A DNA stretch of 64,000 bases from Eonycteris spelaea (GCA_003508835.1 PUFA01000003.1:21027501-21091500), one strand, 5' to 3'. Shown: positions 45,580 through 57,905, counted from the first letter of the stretch. Program-made: numbers and translations. Notes: generated from the sequence alone by a model not told the origin.

Positions 45580-46589
45580 GATGCACTTAATGAACATCAT
45601 GGAGGCCTTATGTACTATAATTACAGAGACTGTGAAACAAAAGGAAAGTGTTTATGGCATAATTTAAGCTACAGTATGAAACAAAAAAAGTACATGTATT
45701 GTCTAATTATAAATGTGTAATATGTATATATTTAAAAATAAAAATTAGAAGGGATCATGGAAAAATAAATAGGCTGCTTTATAGGTGATTCCAACACTGA
45801 GTCCTCTACACATCTAGTGGCAGCATTGACCCGAAGTTTAGCTCACGTGGTGTGGTAAGGTTGTTTGACAGCCCATGGAATGCAGAAGGGGGGCCGTATC
45901 TTCCATCCTAAGGAACAGTGCTAGCCCTACAGTTTTTCCTAAATCTTCATGAAGAAAGCCAGTATTTTGCTGTTCTTGGTTTGAACGGGCAGGATAAGAG
46001 CATCAGTTCTCTACTTTGTCCAACCTTTACCTCTTTGATGGGAAGAAAAGTTGTTGCCTCCTGGTAAAAGTGAGCAGCCTGAGTTTCTTGGTTCTAATGG
46101 GGCTCGTATTTTCCCGGTGGCGTGGAATTCTTCCTGAGGCTTGAGTAATCCTGTGTAGAAATGTCCTTTCTTGCTGCAGGTTACAGTGTCGCTGGTGTGT
46201 GGGAGCAGATTGGTCTTTGAAAGAGAGATTTATAGAAAGCTTTGGAGAATTGAACACAAAGCCGTTCTTTCACACAGTCCCCATGAAAAAGCTGGCCTCC
46301 CAGGTATCTCTCTTCCTCAGACAGAGTTTGTAGTCTGTTGGCTTCAGCTACCTTACCCTTACCTTTCCCATTTTCTCTTTCTCAGCATATGCACTTCAAG
46401 TGCTTTGTTGTGGATCTTTTTGATTAGAGTCCTTTCTTTCTTGGTTATGTTTCTCTGCTTTCCAAACTAAGCAAGAGACGATCACCCGCTCTGTCCCTGC
46501 CCCCTTTCGTTTACTGCTTTCAGCTACTTTAAATCTTGAAATGTATTCTTATTCCAGGGCTTTAATTTTTTGGTGTGAAAATTGGTCTA
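45580..46589. other. Unassigned DNA
   Basis: No family is recognised. The 99-codon plus frame at 46171-46470 and the 76-codon minus frame at 46027-46257 overlap and lack domains. Confidence 0.45.
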
Positions 46590-46715
46590 TTATTAATGCT
46601 CCTTAGCACTATGCATAGCATTTCTCCTCTGCAAAGCGCTTCACAAAGACTTACCAAGTAATCCTCTCAACATCCCTTGTCTTATAGGGACAATTAAAAG
46701 TTGGCTAATGATAGG
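46590..46715 (-). mobile_element. MIR fragment, reversed
   Basis: CTGCAAAGCGCTTCACAAAG followed by ACTTACCAAGTAATCCTCTC, AACATCCCTTG is the antisense MIR tail region. Confidence 0.6.
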
Positions 46716-46974
46716 AAGGAGAAGGAAAATGATTCTTATTCTTTTCCTAAGTGTCTTCAAGCTTCAGAGCACATTTCTTGTTATTAACTAAAATGTGGAA
46801 TAGCAGGGAGAGAGGGAAGAGAAGGGATTTTGAGAGGAAATCCTTCTGACACCTTCATGAAATTCTCCATTAAGGACTTTGGTGCAGGTTCTTTAGAAGA
46901 TAAACTATGTGGAGCCAGCTTTGTCTAAGGACTTGAGTATGAACTTAATTCTGATGCTAGTTTTCCTTCTGATT

Positions 46975-47095
46975 TAGAATCATAGAATGTTAGAGGTTTA
47001 GACCTTAGTGATATAGTAATTGAACTCCTTGACTTTACAGATATGAAACTAAGGCAAAGAAAGTTTAGATTATCTCAAGATCATGCAGGGCCAGA
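46975..47095 (-). mobile_element. CORE-SINE (MIR-like), reversed
   Basis: AGAATCATAGAATGTTAGAG, ACTTTACAGATATGAAACTA, AGGCAAAGAAAGTTTAGATT, TATCTCAAGATCATGCAGGG keep the reversed core-SINE order. The first block differs from standard MIR and suggests a related SINE. Confidence 0.6.
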
Positions 47096-47099
47096 TAAC

Positions 47100-48244
47100 T
47101 TTGTTCCTTGGCAAGCCCTTGGCTTCTCTTTTAGATAAAATACCTGCTCACCTTGAAGGTCTATGACAATATATTAATTGATTATGTCACTGGCCAGTGC
47201 TGGGCTTGATATTGGGCTATGCTCAGCATCTGCATGGTTCCTGAGAGAAGTGAAAGTTACTAGCCAGCCCAGCTGGTGTGCCAGAGAAAGATAGAATAAC
47301 TGTTGCTGGGCAGAAATGCTCTCTTAGTACATTTGGGGAAAATGGAATATAGAATACCTCATTCATCTTCAAAGAGCTTCAATGGATATTTGATTTAAAC
47401 AAACACTTCATTATGGTGTTCACTGTAGCAAATTCTGTAATTATAAGTTTTATGGCAACTCCCATTACTAAACCATTTTCATCCCTCTTCTAGTTGTCTG
47501 AAAAACCATAGATTGGGAGAAAATTTTCATAGCTAGACCCTGCCTGGTAGAAAATGGATGGCTTCTGGGAGCACAGACAAGGCAAGAAAACCTAATTAGC
47601 TGCCTCTAAGTTATTGTTGACTAGAAACAGTCTTTTTCCAGTTTGCAAAAGAGTTGAAAGTTTCTTTTCTCTTTATTGTGAAATTGTGAAAAATGAAGCA
47701 GAAAGAACTCATTTTCAAAGCTGCATAGAATCACTAAGAAATGTTGGGGGAAAAAAGCTTTCCCGAGTTCCTTCTAAGCGTGCCATGGACAGAGTGGCTA
47801 ATGATTTCAGCATCTTCTGTACGGCTGCTTCCATTTTCCCATTTCCTCTGCTCTGTCTTGATCATTGTGTCCTTGTGATCCTGGGTTCCCGGAGTAAAGG
47901 AACCTCACCTTGGGGGAGAGAGGCTTGATCTGCATCCTGGCTCGCGGTCATTTCTGAGGTGATAGAGCTAGCCTTAAGGGTTAAGTGGATCGAGTGGGTT
48001 TTGTACAGGGTTAATATAATGCCACATGCCAACAGGTGACTGACAGACACGTTTTGAGGACACAGTTCTGGAACAGGATTCCAGACGTGTAAAAAATTCT
48101 TCCCTCACTTGTCTTGAAATGTGGCTTTTATTAATCATGCACAGACTTCTTACCTAATGGAGCAGACCTCCTTCTCCAAATTCAGGGAGCATTTATGTGC
48201 TGTACTACCAGAATAAAATATTTGCTTCTAAATGATTTATGTGG
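47100..48244. other. Unassigned DNA
   Basis: No family is recognised. The 104-codon plus frame at 47614-47928 has no domain and no supporting splice or promoter context. Confidence 0.45.
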
Positions 48245-48390
48245 TTTGTAAATTGTTTCATACATTTCTTATCTCCTTACCTAGATTATAATTCTTTGGA
48301 GACAGAGATCAACTTCTTTTATGTATCTAACTTTACTATTAGGGTAGTTCTAAGACATAGTATATGCTTAATCAAGAGTTGTTGAGTTGT
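48245..48390 (+). mobile_element. L2 3' end fragment
   Basis: CATACATTTCTTATCTCCTT, ATTATAATTCTTTGGAGACA, and AGACATAGTATATGCTTAAT follow L2 3' order. Confidence 0.6.
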
Positions 48391-49204
48391 AATATAGTAC
48401 TGAGGGCCTGATACTAGGACCTCCATACGATGAGCTTCACTTCTTCTTACCCTATGGCTTATAACTGCACATAAGTTTAATTTCTGTAATATAGTTTTTT
48501 TCCTCCTTCTTCTTTCCCTTTGACTCAAGTTAGTGTTACCCACATAAAGACTTAATGACTTAACTTATCTGCTTCTCCAATCCCCCCTCCCCCACAATCT
48601 TGTTTTCCTTATTCCCACTCCTTAAATCATCAAGCTTTGGAACATAATTAACTCAGCCTCAGGTTTGTAATCCTGAGGACAAATAGATGTCAGTTGGACT
48701 TTAGACGAAAGATAATATCTTGGCTTCAGATGTGTTCTAGCTCCGGGCTTATCAAAGCAGAGCTACAACCCCACCAGCCAAGGAACAAGGCCACGAGATC
48801 AGACGAGATGGCGTCACAGCTGATACCAGGAGTGGACACCTGGACACAATGATTCATTACGCATCCCTTCCTTGGTATTTCTTCTGCTCCTCTTGCCTCT
48901 CCTCCAGGGCTGGAGAAACACACATCGAGGCTGAGAACTCAAGATAGATGGCTTTGGTCACCCCCTCCTAGGTGTCCAATCAGTAGCACCGATGACCCCA
49001 ACTCCCTTAGTTTCCATGACTACTGAGATACAAGGGTGGGGGTGGGGACGGTGCCTTTGAGCGCCAGCTTGCCCATGTTTCTGGGAACTGCAGTTCTCCA
49101 ATCAACGCTTATTCTATTTAGCCCAACTCTTGTGTTGATTTTTGACCAAGGTGGGGCAGGCAGCACGAGACTCTGGACGAGTTTGTCCTTTGGTTTCAGT
49201 ATGT
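48391..49204. other. Unassigned DNA
   Basis: No gene or family is recognised. The part 48.6-49.1 kb is moderately GC-rich and may be an old LTR, but I cannot match it. Confidence 0.4.
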
Positions 49205-49325
49205 GTGAGAATGCTTTCTTTCCTTTATAGGCTAGAAGCCCTTTAAGGATAAATTTTTTAAAAATTCATCTTTTTGTGCCTTATACTCACTTGATTTTAA
49301 TAAATATTTATTAAATGAATGATTT
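49205..49325 (+). mobile_element. L2 3' tail
   Basis: The end TTTTAATAAATATTTATTAA followed by ATGAATGA is the L2 terminus. The upstream part is poorly preserved. Confidence 0.6.
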
Positions 49326-50269
49326 GTGATCACCTGAGCTTTCCAAGAGGCCTTTTATGTTTCGGTTCCCCCTAAATTTCCAGTGCTCATTGATGTACCG
49401 ACATTGATGACTGTACTTTCTGATGGAACGTTATAGCCGATTATTTGTAGTGAGCATAGGTGTTTGAGATCATTTTGGATGCTGTTGCTTTTCTTCTAAT
49501 ACCCATGTGTTCTCAAAAGTTGTTTCTGTGGAAAGTACCCATTGTGCATTTTTTCTTCATTCTTCAATCTGAAGACAGGAACTTGAAAAGAGTAGTATTA
49601 TTGCTCTATTATGCCCTCTACTCCCTAGTGATATTATTTTTAGCATTTTTAAACCTTATTTGGAAATGGGTGGAGATTAAAAATATTGAATGAAAATATT
49701 CTCAAAGCACTGACCTAAAACAAAAATTCCCACAGCTGTCTCCCAGCCTCTAACCCTTCTTCACTAGTGCTGTGGATCTATGACAGTAGAGCTGTATGTG
49801 CTTTTGGGGTGGTCATCCAGCCTTCTTCTTCATCACATGGTCTCATGAACACTTAGCCTGAGAATCTCAAATGCCACCCGCTCTGTTGGCCTAGTTAACC
49901 TCTCTTGAAAATTTATTTTTTTACTTTAAAAAAAAAGCTCACCTATTATTTCCTAAAGTAATATAAATTTATTTTTGAGTTGGATTCTGTTATCACCCTA
50001 AAGCTATTCCTTTGCTAATAAAATTATTAAAATATTATAATTTACATCGTTCCTCCAGACTAAATATTTTTAAAATATTCAAATAAAAGATATTTCACTT
50101 ATCTCTTTAACAAGCAGGTACTTGATATCTACTCTGTGATGTTTAGTGAAACACTAAAAGAAGGAGATTTTCTGGAGATTTGCAATCTGGAAGGTGATTG
50201 GAACAATATCTAAGTTTAAGGTCTGAGACCTGCACATCTGAGGTCTGGGGTCTCAGAGAAAAGACCATT
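49326..50269. other. Unassigned AT-rich DNA
   Basis: No gene, RNA or repeat signature is recognised in this stretch. Confidence 0.45.
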
Positions 50270-50475
50270 CAGTATGATTTTGTGTAATCCGAAAAGCCTT
50301 TCCTGAGAGGAATCTTTTACATGAAACCTTGGTGGTTGAGTAGATGAAGAAAGGGATGAGGTAGGAATTAGGAAAGATTTCTATAAGCCAAGGAGCTGGG
50401 ACAAAGACTGAAGGATACAAGTGCATGAGCAGTTTAGGGAGAGGAAGGCCGGCAGGCTGGGATGGGATGTCAGGG
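50270..50475 (-). mobile_element. L2 fragment, reversed
   Basis: AAGCCTTTCCTGAGAGGAAT, GGGACAAAGACTGAAGGATA and CAAGTGCATGAGCAGTTTAG fit the antisense L2 3' region. Confidence 0.55.
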
Positions 50476-50507
50476 GCCTGCTATTTGGATGTGTGAGAGA
50501 TCTCATG

Positions 50508-50534
50508 ACAACAACAACAACAAAAACACAAAAC
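50508..50534. repeat. (CAA)n simple repeat
   Basis: About six CAA units followed by an imperfect A/C-rich tail. Confidence 0.85.
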
Positions 50535-50789
50535 ATAAAGACACTCTTTTTCTAAAGTAAGAAGCCATACTCATGTTCTGTTTTATTTCCTGTTGCTGAA
50601 ATGATTAGTGTGGCAAACATTTCAACTTTGTCCTTATAGATGGACAGAAAGCGCAGATGCCATTGCCAAGGGAAAGAAGGTATTTTGGAAATACAGCAGT
50701 GAATGTGGAGTTATCAGATTATTGGCTGGAGGGGCCTGGGTTGCAGATATTCAGTCAATCACTGGAATTTTCATAACAGACTCCATGGA

Positions 50790-50910
50790 ATAGTACATTG
50801 CAGACTCAAGATCAGGGTCCTGAGATCTAAACTTGCTGTGTGCCTCCAGAGAAATTATTTCATCTTTCTAAATTTTAATATCCTCTTCGGAAAAATGTAA
50901 TGGTTGGACA
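50790..50910 (+). mobile_element. MIR fragment
   Basis: ACTTGCTGTGTGCCTCCAGA, GAAATTATTTCATCTTTCTA, CTCTTCGGAAAAATGTAATG follow the sense MIR core and downstream order. Confidence 0.6.
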
Positions 50911-50954
50911 AGAAAGCCTCATATGTTTATTTGGCTCATCCTGTGATCTCTAGG

Positions 50955-51010
50955 CCAGTGTTTCTCAAGCTTCCTTGCACATCTGCTTCATTGGAGAGCC
51001 TCACTCCTGA
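50955..51010. mobile_element. hAT MITE terminus, MER5-like
   Basis: CCAGTGTTTCTCAAGCTTCC followed by TTGCACATCTGCTTCATTGG matches the first quarter of a MER5-type element. The rest is missing. Confidence 0.45.
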
Positions 51011-51244
51011 GAGGTAGCATTAGGAGGTAATTGCACTTTCATCTAAGACTCTCTGGGTCCCTTCTGTGCCTCCAAGATTCTTTTGCAGGTAGTCTACGCT
51101 AAGAAAATCTGCAAAGTCTTTCCAGATCAATCCTGCGTACACTGATCTTACTCTTTCCAACTCTAGAGTGCTGATTCTTGGAGGACGGAGATCTATTTTA
51201 ACACTTTCTTGTTCAGCACTGAGCCTCATGGAATGTTGGCTGCT

Positions 51245-51305
51245 TCATTTCAAGAAATCTTTATTGAGAGTTCCTGGATGCGAGGTACAGGAACACAGAG
51301 ACAAA
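51245..51305 (-). mobile_element. L2 tail remnant, reversed
   Basis: TTTCAAGAAATCTTTATTGA followed by GCGAGGTACAGGAACACAG fits the antisense L2 end. Short. Confidence 0.4.
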
Positions 51306-51799
51306 AATTTCCCTTAAGGACAGTGTCCAATGGCCAACATCCACGAAAGTGAAATAAATACCTGGCTGTATGTTGATTGATTAAACAGGTATCTAATACT
51401 TTTAAAACCTAAAGTTCTAAATATCTGCTGATTTTCATCTATCCCATTAAATCACAATTCTCTAATGTTTTTGAAGGACCATAATGTCAGAGGAGGGCAA
51501 AATTCGTAAAACTTATTGTCAATTTATTGAAACACCCACAAAGGAAAGGATAATTTGTAAAATCCTGGTACCAAAGCGTTCTCGATGAGCTGGCCATACA
51601 TTATATGCATGTTCAGTTGATGTCTAAAGCTCTCGGGTGGAGCGGTCTTGTTTCATATCCCCCCGCCACCCCCATCCCCACTACTTCTCTTTCCCCTCAG
51701 CTTCCTCTGGCTTCTCTAGTTTGTATCCATTTTCTCTCCTTTCCCACTTTCCCCTCCATTTTTCTACTCTTTGACTAATCACTTCTCTTATAGGAACCT

Positions 51800-52005
51800 T
51801 TATTAAGAGTTAACTATGTGCCAGATTCAGATCGTTATTTTACTTAGATCATTATTTAATCCTAACGACAATCTCTTTATGGAGAGGGAAACTGAAACTC
51901 AGTGGTGCTGTCACGTGGCCGGGGTTACACGATAAGGGGGAGAGCTCCAGGAGGAACTCGGGTCAGTCTGACATGTCAAAATCCAGCCTATACATCTTCC
52001 TTGCA
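51800..52005 (-). mobile_element. MIR SINE, reversed
   Basis: TATTAAGAGTTAACTATGTG then CCAGATTCAG, GGAGAGGGAAACTGAAACTC, and GGTCAGTCTGACATGTCAAA give an almost complete reversed MIR. Confidence 0.75.
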
Positions 52006-52927
52006 AAGCAGTTTTCTTTCATCATTTAAATGTGCCTGGAACTTTTTCAGACATCCTCCAGGAAGTTAAGATGGCTGTGTCTACTCTTATAACAGATACA
52101 ATTATTTGAGAAACCCATGGCTAAAACTTGCAAAATCTGCGGGAAAAAACTTCTGGGTCCTTTGGAGATATTCATTAGGCACCAAAAAAGGCAAGGAACA
52201 GCAATTATGATGAAAGACACTAGGAAATAAAAGGAATAAACAATGTAGTGATTGCTCTGGAAAAACCATACCCTATCTTATATTTCCATTTTAATAATGA
52301 CCCCTAATCTTTCCAGGGGGTTTTGGAGCACGTATGTTATCTTAAAATGCTTCTCGAACTTTGGCATTTTCATTGCTTTTACATTCATAGCCATAATGAA
52401 GGGAAGACTCTCTTAGCGCCAGTGAGTAGAATAATTAAATGTGTTTACCTGTTGACATTCTGAACTACTTTTTGATTGGATGAACCTGTTCTGGTGTTTA
52501 TGTGTAAGGGATATTGTGTCTGTATGGTTTTTTTTTTTTAATATTATTTTCCCAGATGCTGCTTGGAGTGTTATACTTTTGATTTTCTTTAGTTGAGCTT
52601 GAAAAAATAATGAAAAGTCAGAGTGAAATATAATTCCTGTTGCCACTTTAATTTTATATTGTCTACTTACCCAATAGTGGTTGGGAATTAATCATAGAAT
52701 CATACCCAAGCTTAACTAGTTATTGAATCCCACTGGATTTTATTTTAATACTATGAGTAGGAAACCTATGAACCCAATTCATTGCCTTTTTCCTTATTTC
52801 ATGAGGCTCTCACGTCTGGCAGTAAAATTTCCCTTAAGTCAGAAGGAAGAATTGACTTGTCATTTCTCTTTGAGACTTGATTAAGAACCCTCCTGATTTG
52901 GGAATTATGGTGTTTAATATTCTTTTT

Positions 52928-52970
52928 AGTTATGACTGCATAACCTTTTAGTTATGACTGCATAACCTTA
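52928..52970. repeat. 22-bp tandem duplication containing a hairpin
   Basis: AGTTATGACTGCATAACCTT occurs twice with a 22-bp period. Each copy contains GTTATG-ACTG-CATAAC, a perfect 6-bp inverted repeat with a 4-base loop. Confidence 0.95.
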
Positions 52971-52974
52971 GTCT

Positions 52975-53516
52975 AGTGCAATAGCCCTTGCCCTGAAGCC
53001 AGACAATTCAGTTCCTCCCCATATGTCCCTGGCGCCTCCTAGGCTGCTGCCCTAGTGATAGAATCAGAAAGTAAGTTCGTCAGCAAGTAAGTCTGTGCAC
53101 GGGCCGCTTAAGTGGAATGTCTGTGACGCCAGAGGCCCTCTGTCTCACTCAGCCACAATCTGTACTAGTTTTTACAGCCAGAAGTTGTGGGAACTTCTCT
53201 TCTTGGCACAGGAACCCTGGGCTGGGGAACCCGAAGTGGGCCTGGGACCCATCGCTCTTACAGGGGGACCTTCCCAGCCAAGATATTTCTCCCAGTTCTC
53301 AACTGCAACATGTGGATGTGGGACCAGCCCATTTAGCATCTCTGCCTTTCCTACCAGTCTCAAGGTGGCCTCTTCTGTTTGGTCCCAGTTGTAGGACTTC
53401 TGTTCATCTAGACTTCAGATGACTCCCGATGATGACAGTTCTGAGTTTAGTTGTAATTTTGATGTAGTTGTGAGAGGAGGCAAGCATAGCGTTTACCTAT
53501 TCTACCATCCGACCAG
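52975..53516 (-). mobile_element. LINE-1 5' UTR, reversed
   Basis: The plus strand ends with GTTGTGAGAGGAGGCAAGCA, GTTTACCTATTCTACCATCC, the antisense of an L1 5' start. Upstream CTGTTCATCTAGACTTCAGA and TGACTCCCGATGATGACAG agree with the antisense of ancient L1 5' sequence. The plus frames of 99 and 101 codons lie inside it. Confidence 0.55.
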
Positions 53517-53920
53517 AATATATATATTTTTATGTTTGAAATTATGTTTAATAGATACGTATCCTAGTCTGCCTTCTTAATGATTTTTTTCTTTGGGGAA
53601 GCACTTAATAATCTTCATCTTAGAGTCAACATCTAGGCACTGAGCCTAAGACATCAGCTCCCTTCCTCTAACCTCTCCTGCCACCCAAATACTAATTACT
53701 GAAAGTAACTGGTAGTGTGAGCCTTTGTTTCCACTCACATCATAAACTACTCTAATTCCCACTATCTCAGGTAAAACTTTTGGTGAATTCATGACTTTAA
53801 TCAAAGAATACTATACTCACCATTAATATTTAATGTTCAGGTTTTTTTTGTTTGTTTGTTTTTGTTTTGAAGCAGTTACAAAACAGTTTTTAATCCAAAT
53901 AGTAATGAAAGTGCAAGGGG
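53517..53920. other. Unassigned DNA with a (TTTG)n block
   Basis: A T/G-only simple repeat, TTTGTTTGTTTGTTTTTG type, lies at 53842-53868. No other element is recognised. Confidence 0.5.
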
Positions 53921-54173
53921 CTTTTCAGGAGCTCTCCTTTCCCAAAGGATGTGTGAGCCCAGGTACAGGGCAGAAGGAGCCAGGAAGGCAGTGGTCTGGA
54001 CCCTGGGAGGGAGACAGGCACTGAGCCTCTTCTGGCAAAAATATTTCTGTAACTCCTGTGGCTCCTGTCCCAGCCTCTGCCCAGACCATCAATCCAGATC
54101 CAGGGGTCAAGCTCTTATATTGTTCTTTTTAGGAGCTCCCCCTTCCCAAAGGATATGTGAACCCAGGTACAGG
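53921..54173. repeat. 49-bp direct repeat, 204 bp apart
   Basis: The segment 53921-53969 recurs at 54125-54173 with 44/49 identity and no gap. Shared words include CCCAAAGGAT and CCCAGGTACAGG. Resemblance becomes weak after the shared block, so this is an old partial tandem duplication with a unit of 204 bp. The frames overlapping it are not genes. Confidence 0.9.
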
Positions 54174-54240
54174 AAGGGGGTAGTAGAGAAGGGCAGGCGT
54201 GGTCTTGGGCAGGGAAGAGCTGCATGAGTAGGCCTGAAAA

Positions 54241-56554
54241 CAGTCCTAGGAAAAAACTTGAGAGCTGACATTCATCACCCCATTTAATGTGGTGAATATT
54301 TACCATTCAATATTGTCAAATTGATTTAGTAATGAAGAAATAAGTCTATTGTTTTTTGTATTCTGGACATAAGTTTGTTTAATTATTTTAAGAGTTTATC
54401 AGTTACAGTTATTTTTTGTTCAAATACTGGACCTTTTTTGTTGGATTTGACTCTGGTTCTTAAGCCTGGGTAACCCTAATGAAAGATTAATCTGATTGTG
54501 ACAAAGCTCTAGGAAAGGAAACAGTGGTTATTGATCAGAGAGCTAGATGTGTTCCCCCAGGGAGTCAGTATTAATACTGGGCATCTGGCCTTGAGACGTT
54601 CACTGGTTCTTCCCAAGCACTTTGGAGGAGGAGGTTGCAAAGCAGTTGAGTTAAGCCCTGACTGAGATGCTTTCTCTCCTTGGGATGAAAAACAATCAAA
54701 CGTGAGGCACTCTGGCTGAAAACTGGGAAAAGCTACCATTGAATTTATCTCCTGAAAAATAGTTTGTTTTGATTCCTAGTCTTTGAAGAACACTTTCCAG
54801 TCTAGGGTCAACTAAGGTTAGATGATTAAGGGTATTATTTTCTGAAGTTGATTTTAATCCATACTGTAACAGAAAAACGATTTACTTAGGTGACTTTTGC
54901 TTTGGAGGACACATCTACTTTGGCTGGAGTCATGGGTTTGAGAGATAATTGAGAGGTGATAGGATATATAATCACCTCTCAGGAAAATCAGAGTTGTAAC
55001 AGAGTACCTCAGCTTGGGCTAGGTATATACGAGGCGGAATTAGGAGACATCACCTATTTCCAAGTATCTGTTTGCATTCACCGAGTAGCCTCCTGGATAA
55101 ACATGACAACATAAAATTTGTCCACAATTGTGGGTGCTACACACAGACCCTTCAGCTGCATGTAGGTGAAGAATGAGGATGTGGAGGAGTAGAGGCATTG
55201 GGTAAGCAAGATGGCAGAAAGGAAAAAAGGTGTCCCTAAAGTTTACTGTAAACAAATAATTGTTCTGGAGAGTAAGCCAGATCCTGCAACAAGTCCTTTG
55301 GGTCAGAGAGGAACAGTGGTTGGCTATGGTGGGCTGCTATTCAAGCTATCCTTACCCAGCTACCCTTGTGATACCTATGGGCTCAGGGACCCTCACTGTG
55401 TACAAGATTAATGGCAGAAGTTGGTAGCATCATGGGGATCCAGCAAGACTGCTGTGACCACTTTCCCTCCAATTTTAAACAAAGCATAAGTCAGAGGAAA
55501 GAGGATTGCCCCTGTGGATTTTCAAGAGCATCACTGATTGCACCTAGTTTGAGGGGCCAGTGGGAACATCATGGCTCCATTTGCAGGAATACCTCCAAAG
55601 GCCAGGAGAGTCTTTGCCTGCAGAATGCTGGCTCAGCTCATTTGTACTCATGGGTGGATGAAGCAAAGTACAGGGAGGAAGAGTGATCCGGATGTGAGAT
55701 TCCAGAGGTGGCCTTTGGTTGCGGGAACATGTAGGAGTAGGAAGTGCTTAGAGGGGAAATCTGGATGGTGACTCAGGGACACTGCGAGGGAACTGGGCTT
55801 TCTAAGAATCCATGAACTAAGAAAGGGGGCGGAGAGAAAAAGAGAGATAAGGAGAATTTAGGATGAATTTAGGGTAAAATTCTATGTTTGGAAACTTGGG
55901 GGTGGCTGTGAGCAATGAACAGGAGGAAGGACATTTCTCTGATCACCATCTGAATTCTTTTTGAAATGGAAGATGGCAGTGGGGTGACCTTGAAAGAACA
56001 AAAAATAACTCAAGGGTCTAGGCTGGAGAAAGAACTGAAGGGATAATTGGAGAAGCAGAAGAAAAGAATGAGCTTTGGAAAATTTGTTATGCTTTAAATT
56101 CATGCCAAGCTGACTTAATTAATGAGTGTATATGTATATAATTTATAGAATTCATATTATGAAATTCAAGATTTCATCACACTGTCATATAAGTACCTGT
56201 GCACTGAATGGCCTCAGTCATCATGCAGTGTGGACCTGTTTGGGGAGAAGAAAGAGGGGAAAAACTGGTTTTAAGGGCAACCTTACTTTAGAGGAGGAGA
56301 AACCTTAAAGAACAAAATATGCAACAAATAGCACTGACCAGTTATCCATCACAGTGCAATATGCTGGAAGTTTAAAGGTCTCTTTTCTCAAATGATGTTG
56401 TCTGATATGGGTTTATAGTAACCAAGTACTAGGATGGTCAAAGGAGAGGAAGCAGAAGGAACACATGTCACAGGGTGGGTGATACCCAGATTGATTAGTG
56501 ACTATTGACAAGACCTTTTCCTGGGCATATTCATTGCATATCTGGAAACATTAT
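54241..56554. other. Unassigned DNA
   Basis: No family is firmly recognised in 2.3 kb. Plus frames at 55211-55771 (66, 91 and 66 codons) lie close together in different frames but show no domain. An A/G-rich segment occurs near 55815-55870. Confidence 0.4.
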
Positions 56555-56680
56555 TTTTAATATAATATTTCAGGCATAAAAATTTACAATGGATTCAAAA
56601 ATGGATATCTATATATTTACCACCCAAATTAAGAACCCAAAATCAAAAACACAGGTGAAATCCCTTGTGAAGTCCTGAAA
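56555..56680 (-). mobile_element. Ancient L1 fragment, reversed
   Basis: TAATATTTCAGGCATAAAAA, TATATTTACCACCCAAATTA, GAACCCAAAATC matches a reversed ancient L1 motif (T-rich start, then a 'cccaccacccagatt' block). Confidence 0.5.
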
Positions 56681-56739
56681 TATTTCAATAAGTTCTTAAC
56701 TTGTCTTTAAAATGCTAGCTGGGTGAACTTATAGGACCT

Positions 56740-57066
56740 GTCTTAGTTTGAGCTGCTATCACACAAAAGCATAGACTAGAGTAGCTTATAAACAACAGAG
56801 TTTTATTTCTCGCACTGGAAAATCCAAGATCAAGGTGCCTTCAGATTTGGTGTCTGGTGAGATTCATTTTCTGGTTCATAAATCTCAGTCTTCTTTTGTT
56901 CCTCACAGGGTGGAAGGGGTGAGAGAACTCTCTGGGACTTTTTTTATAAGGACACTAATCCCATTCACGAGGACTCTACCCTCATGACCTCCCAAATACC
57001 ATAATATTGGTGATTAAGTTTCAACACGTGGATTTGGAGGGAACCCACACATTTAGTCCACAGTAG
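56740..57066 (-). mobile_element. MaLR solo LTR (MLT1 family), reversed
   Basis: The plus strand is the antisense MLT1 order: TTAGTTTGAGCTGCTATCAC, GCTTATAAACAACAGAGTTT, AATCCAAGATCAAGGTGCCT, GGTGTCTGGTGAGATTCATT, GACACTAATCCCATTCACGA, CTCATGACCTCCCAAATACC. It is nearly full length. Confidence 0.9.
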
Positions 57067-57348
57067 GACCTTCACACTTGTAGGCTCCTGCATGATTTCA
57101 GACCATGATGGGCAAGAGGGCCATGAAACAAGGTAGATTAATCTTAGGCGTATCTAACTGGAGCAACCTTCCTTTTAAAAGGGAATCTTGTTCTTTCAGG
57201 TCAGAACTTGGGGATCAGGAGAGCTCCTGCCTAACACCCAGACTGGGGACTTGATTTCTCTGAGAGTCAGGGCTTGGAATAATCCAGGGCAGAAATAAGA
57301 CTGTCAAGGAGCACTTAGTCACCCCATAAGCAAGTCTAAGCTGCTTAT
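57067..57348. other. Unassigned DNA
   Basis: No gene, RNA or repeat signature is recognised in this stretch. Confidence 0.45.
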
Positions 57349-57905
57349 CTATGTTAGAACATGGAACTTCCAAAAGGAACAATTGTCTCTTTTTGAAGAA
57401 ACTGTCAGTGGAAAAGCTTTTAAAAATAGTTTCCTTGCAAAACGCATAACGCTCTTAAGCAGAACCCTTCGACACTGCTGTTTAGCAGCCTCTTCCATTT
57501 GTATGAGCTCTGGAGTATGAAACATTCCTTGTGCAGACTCAGAAAATAGCTTGCTTATCACACCGCACCTGTCAGTTGCATTGTGGGTGCCAGGCCTAGC
57601 ACAGCGGAGCTGCGGGCAAGGCTGCTTCTGTGTGATACATGTGTGCTGCTGAGATGAGAGCCTTTAGAAGTCCTGGTGCTCGAGGATTTAAAACGGAGCG
57701 GATGGGTTAGCAGATCGTTCTCCCTAGCAATCTTCTTGCTTGCCTTCCTTGAGTTCTGGTGGATTAGTAGTTCTGTTAGGTCCTCAGGGCTGGGAAGAGC
57801 CTGCCTGAGAGGTTCCAGGGGAGGGTAACAATGATTCTGGCTAATGCGGGCCTCCCAGTTTTGGCTTTTGTAATCTACAGCCGGGGTGTGACTAGAAGGT
57901 TCCAC
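57349..57905 (-). other. Two abutting minus frames, unidentified
   Basis: A 115-codon frame (57558-57905) and a 70-codon frame (57349-57561) on the minus strand overlap by 4 bases in different frames. Their composition is less biased than most chance frames here: the first has charged and serine-rich stretches near its middle, the second a KQQCRR basic stretch. The second has no ATG at its start. I recognise no domain. A frameshifted pseudogene, the interior of an old LTR element or chance are all possible. Confidence 0.3.
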
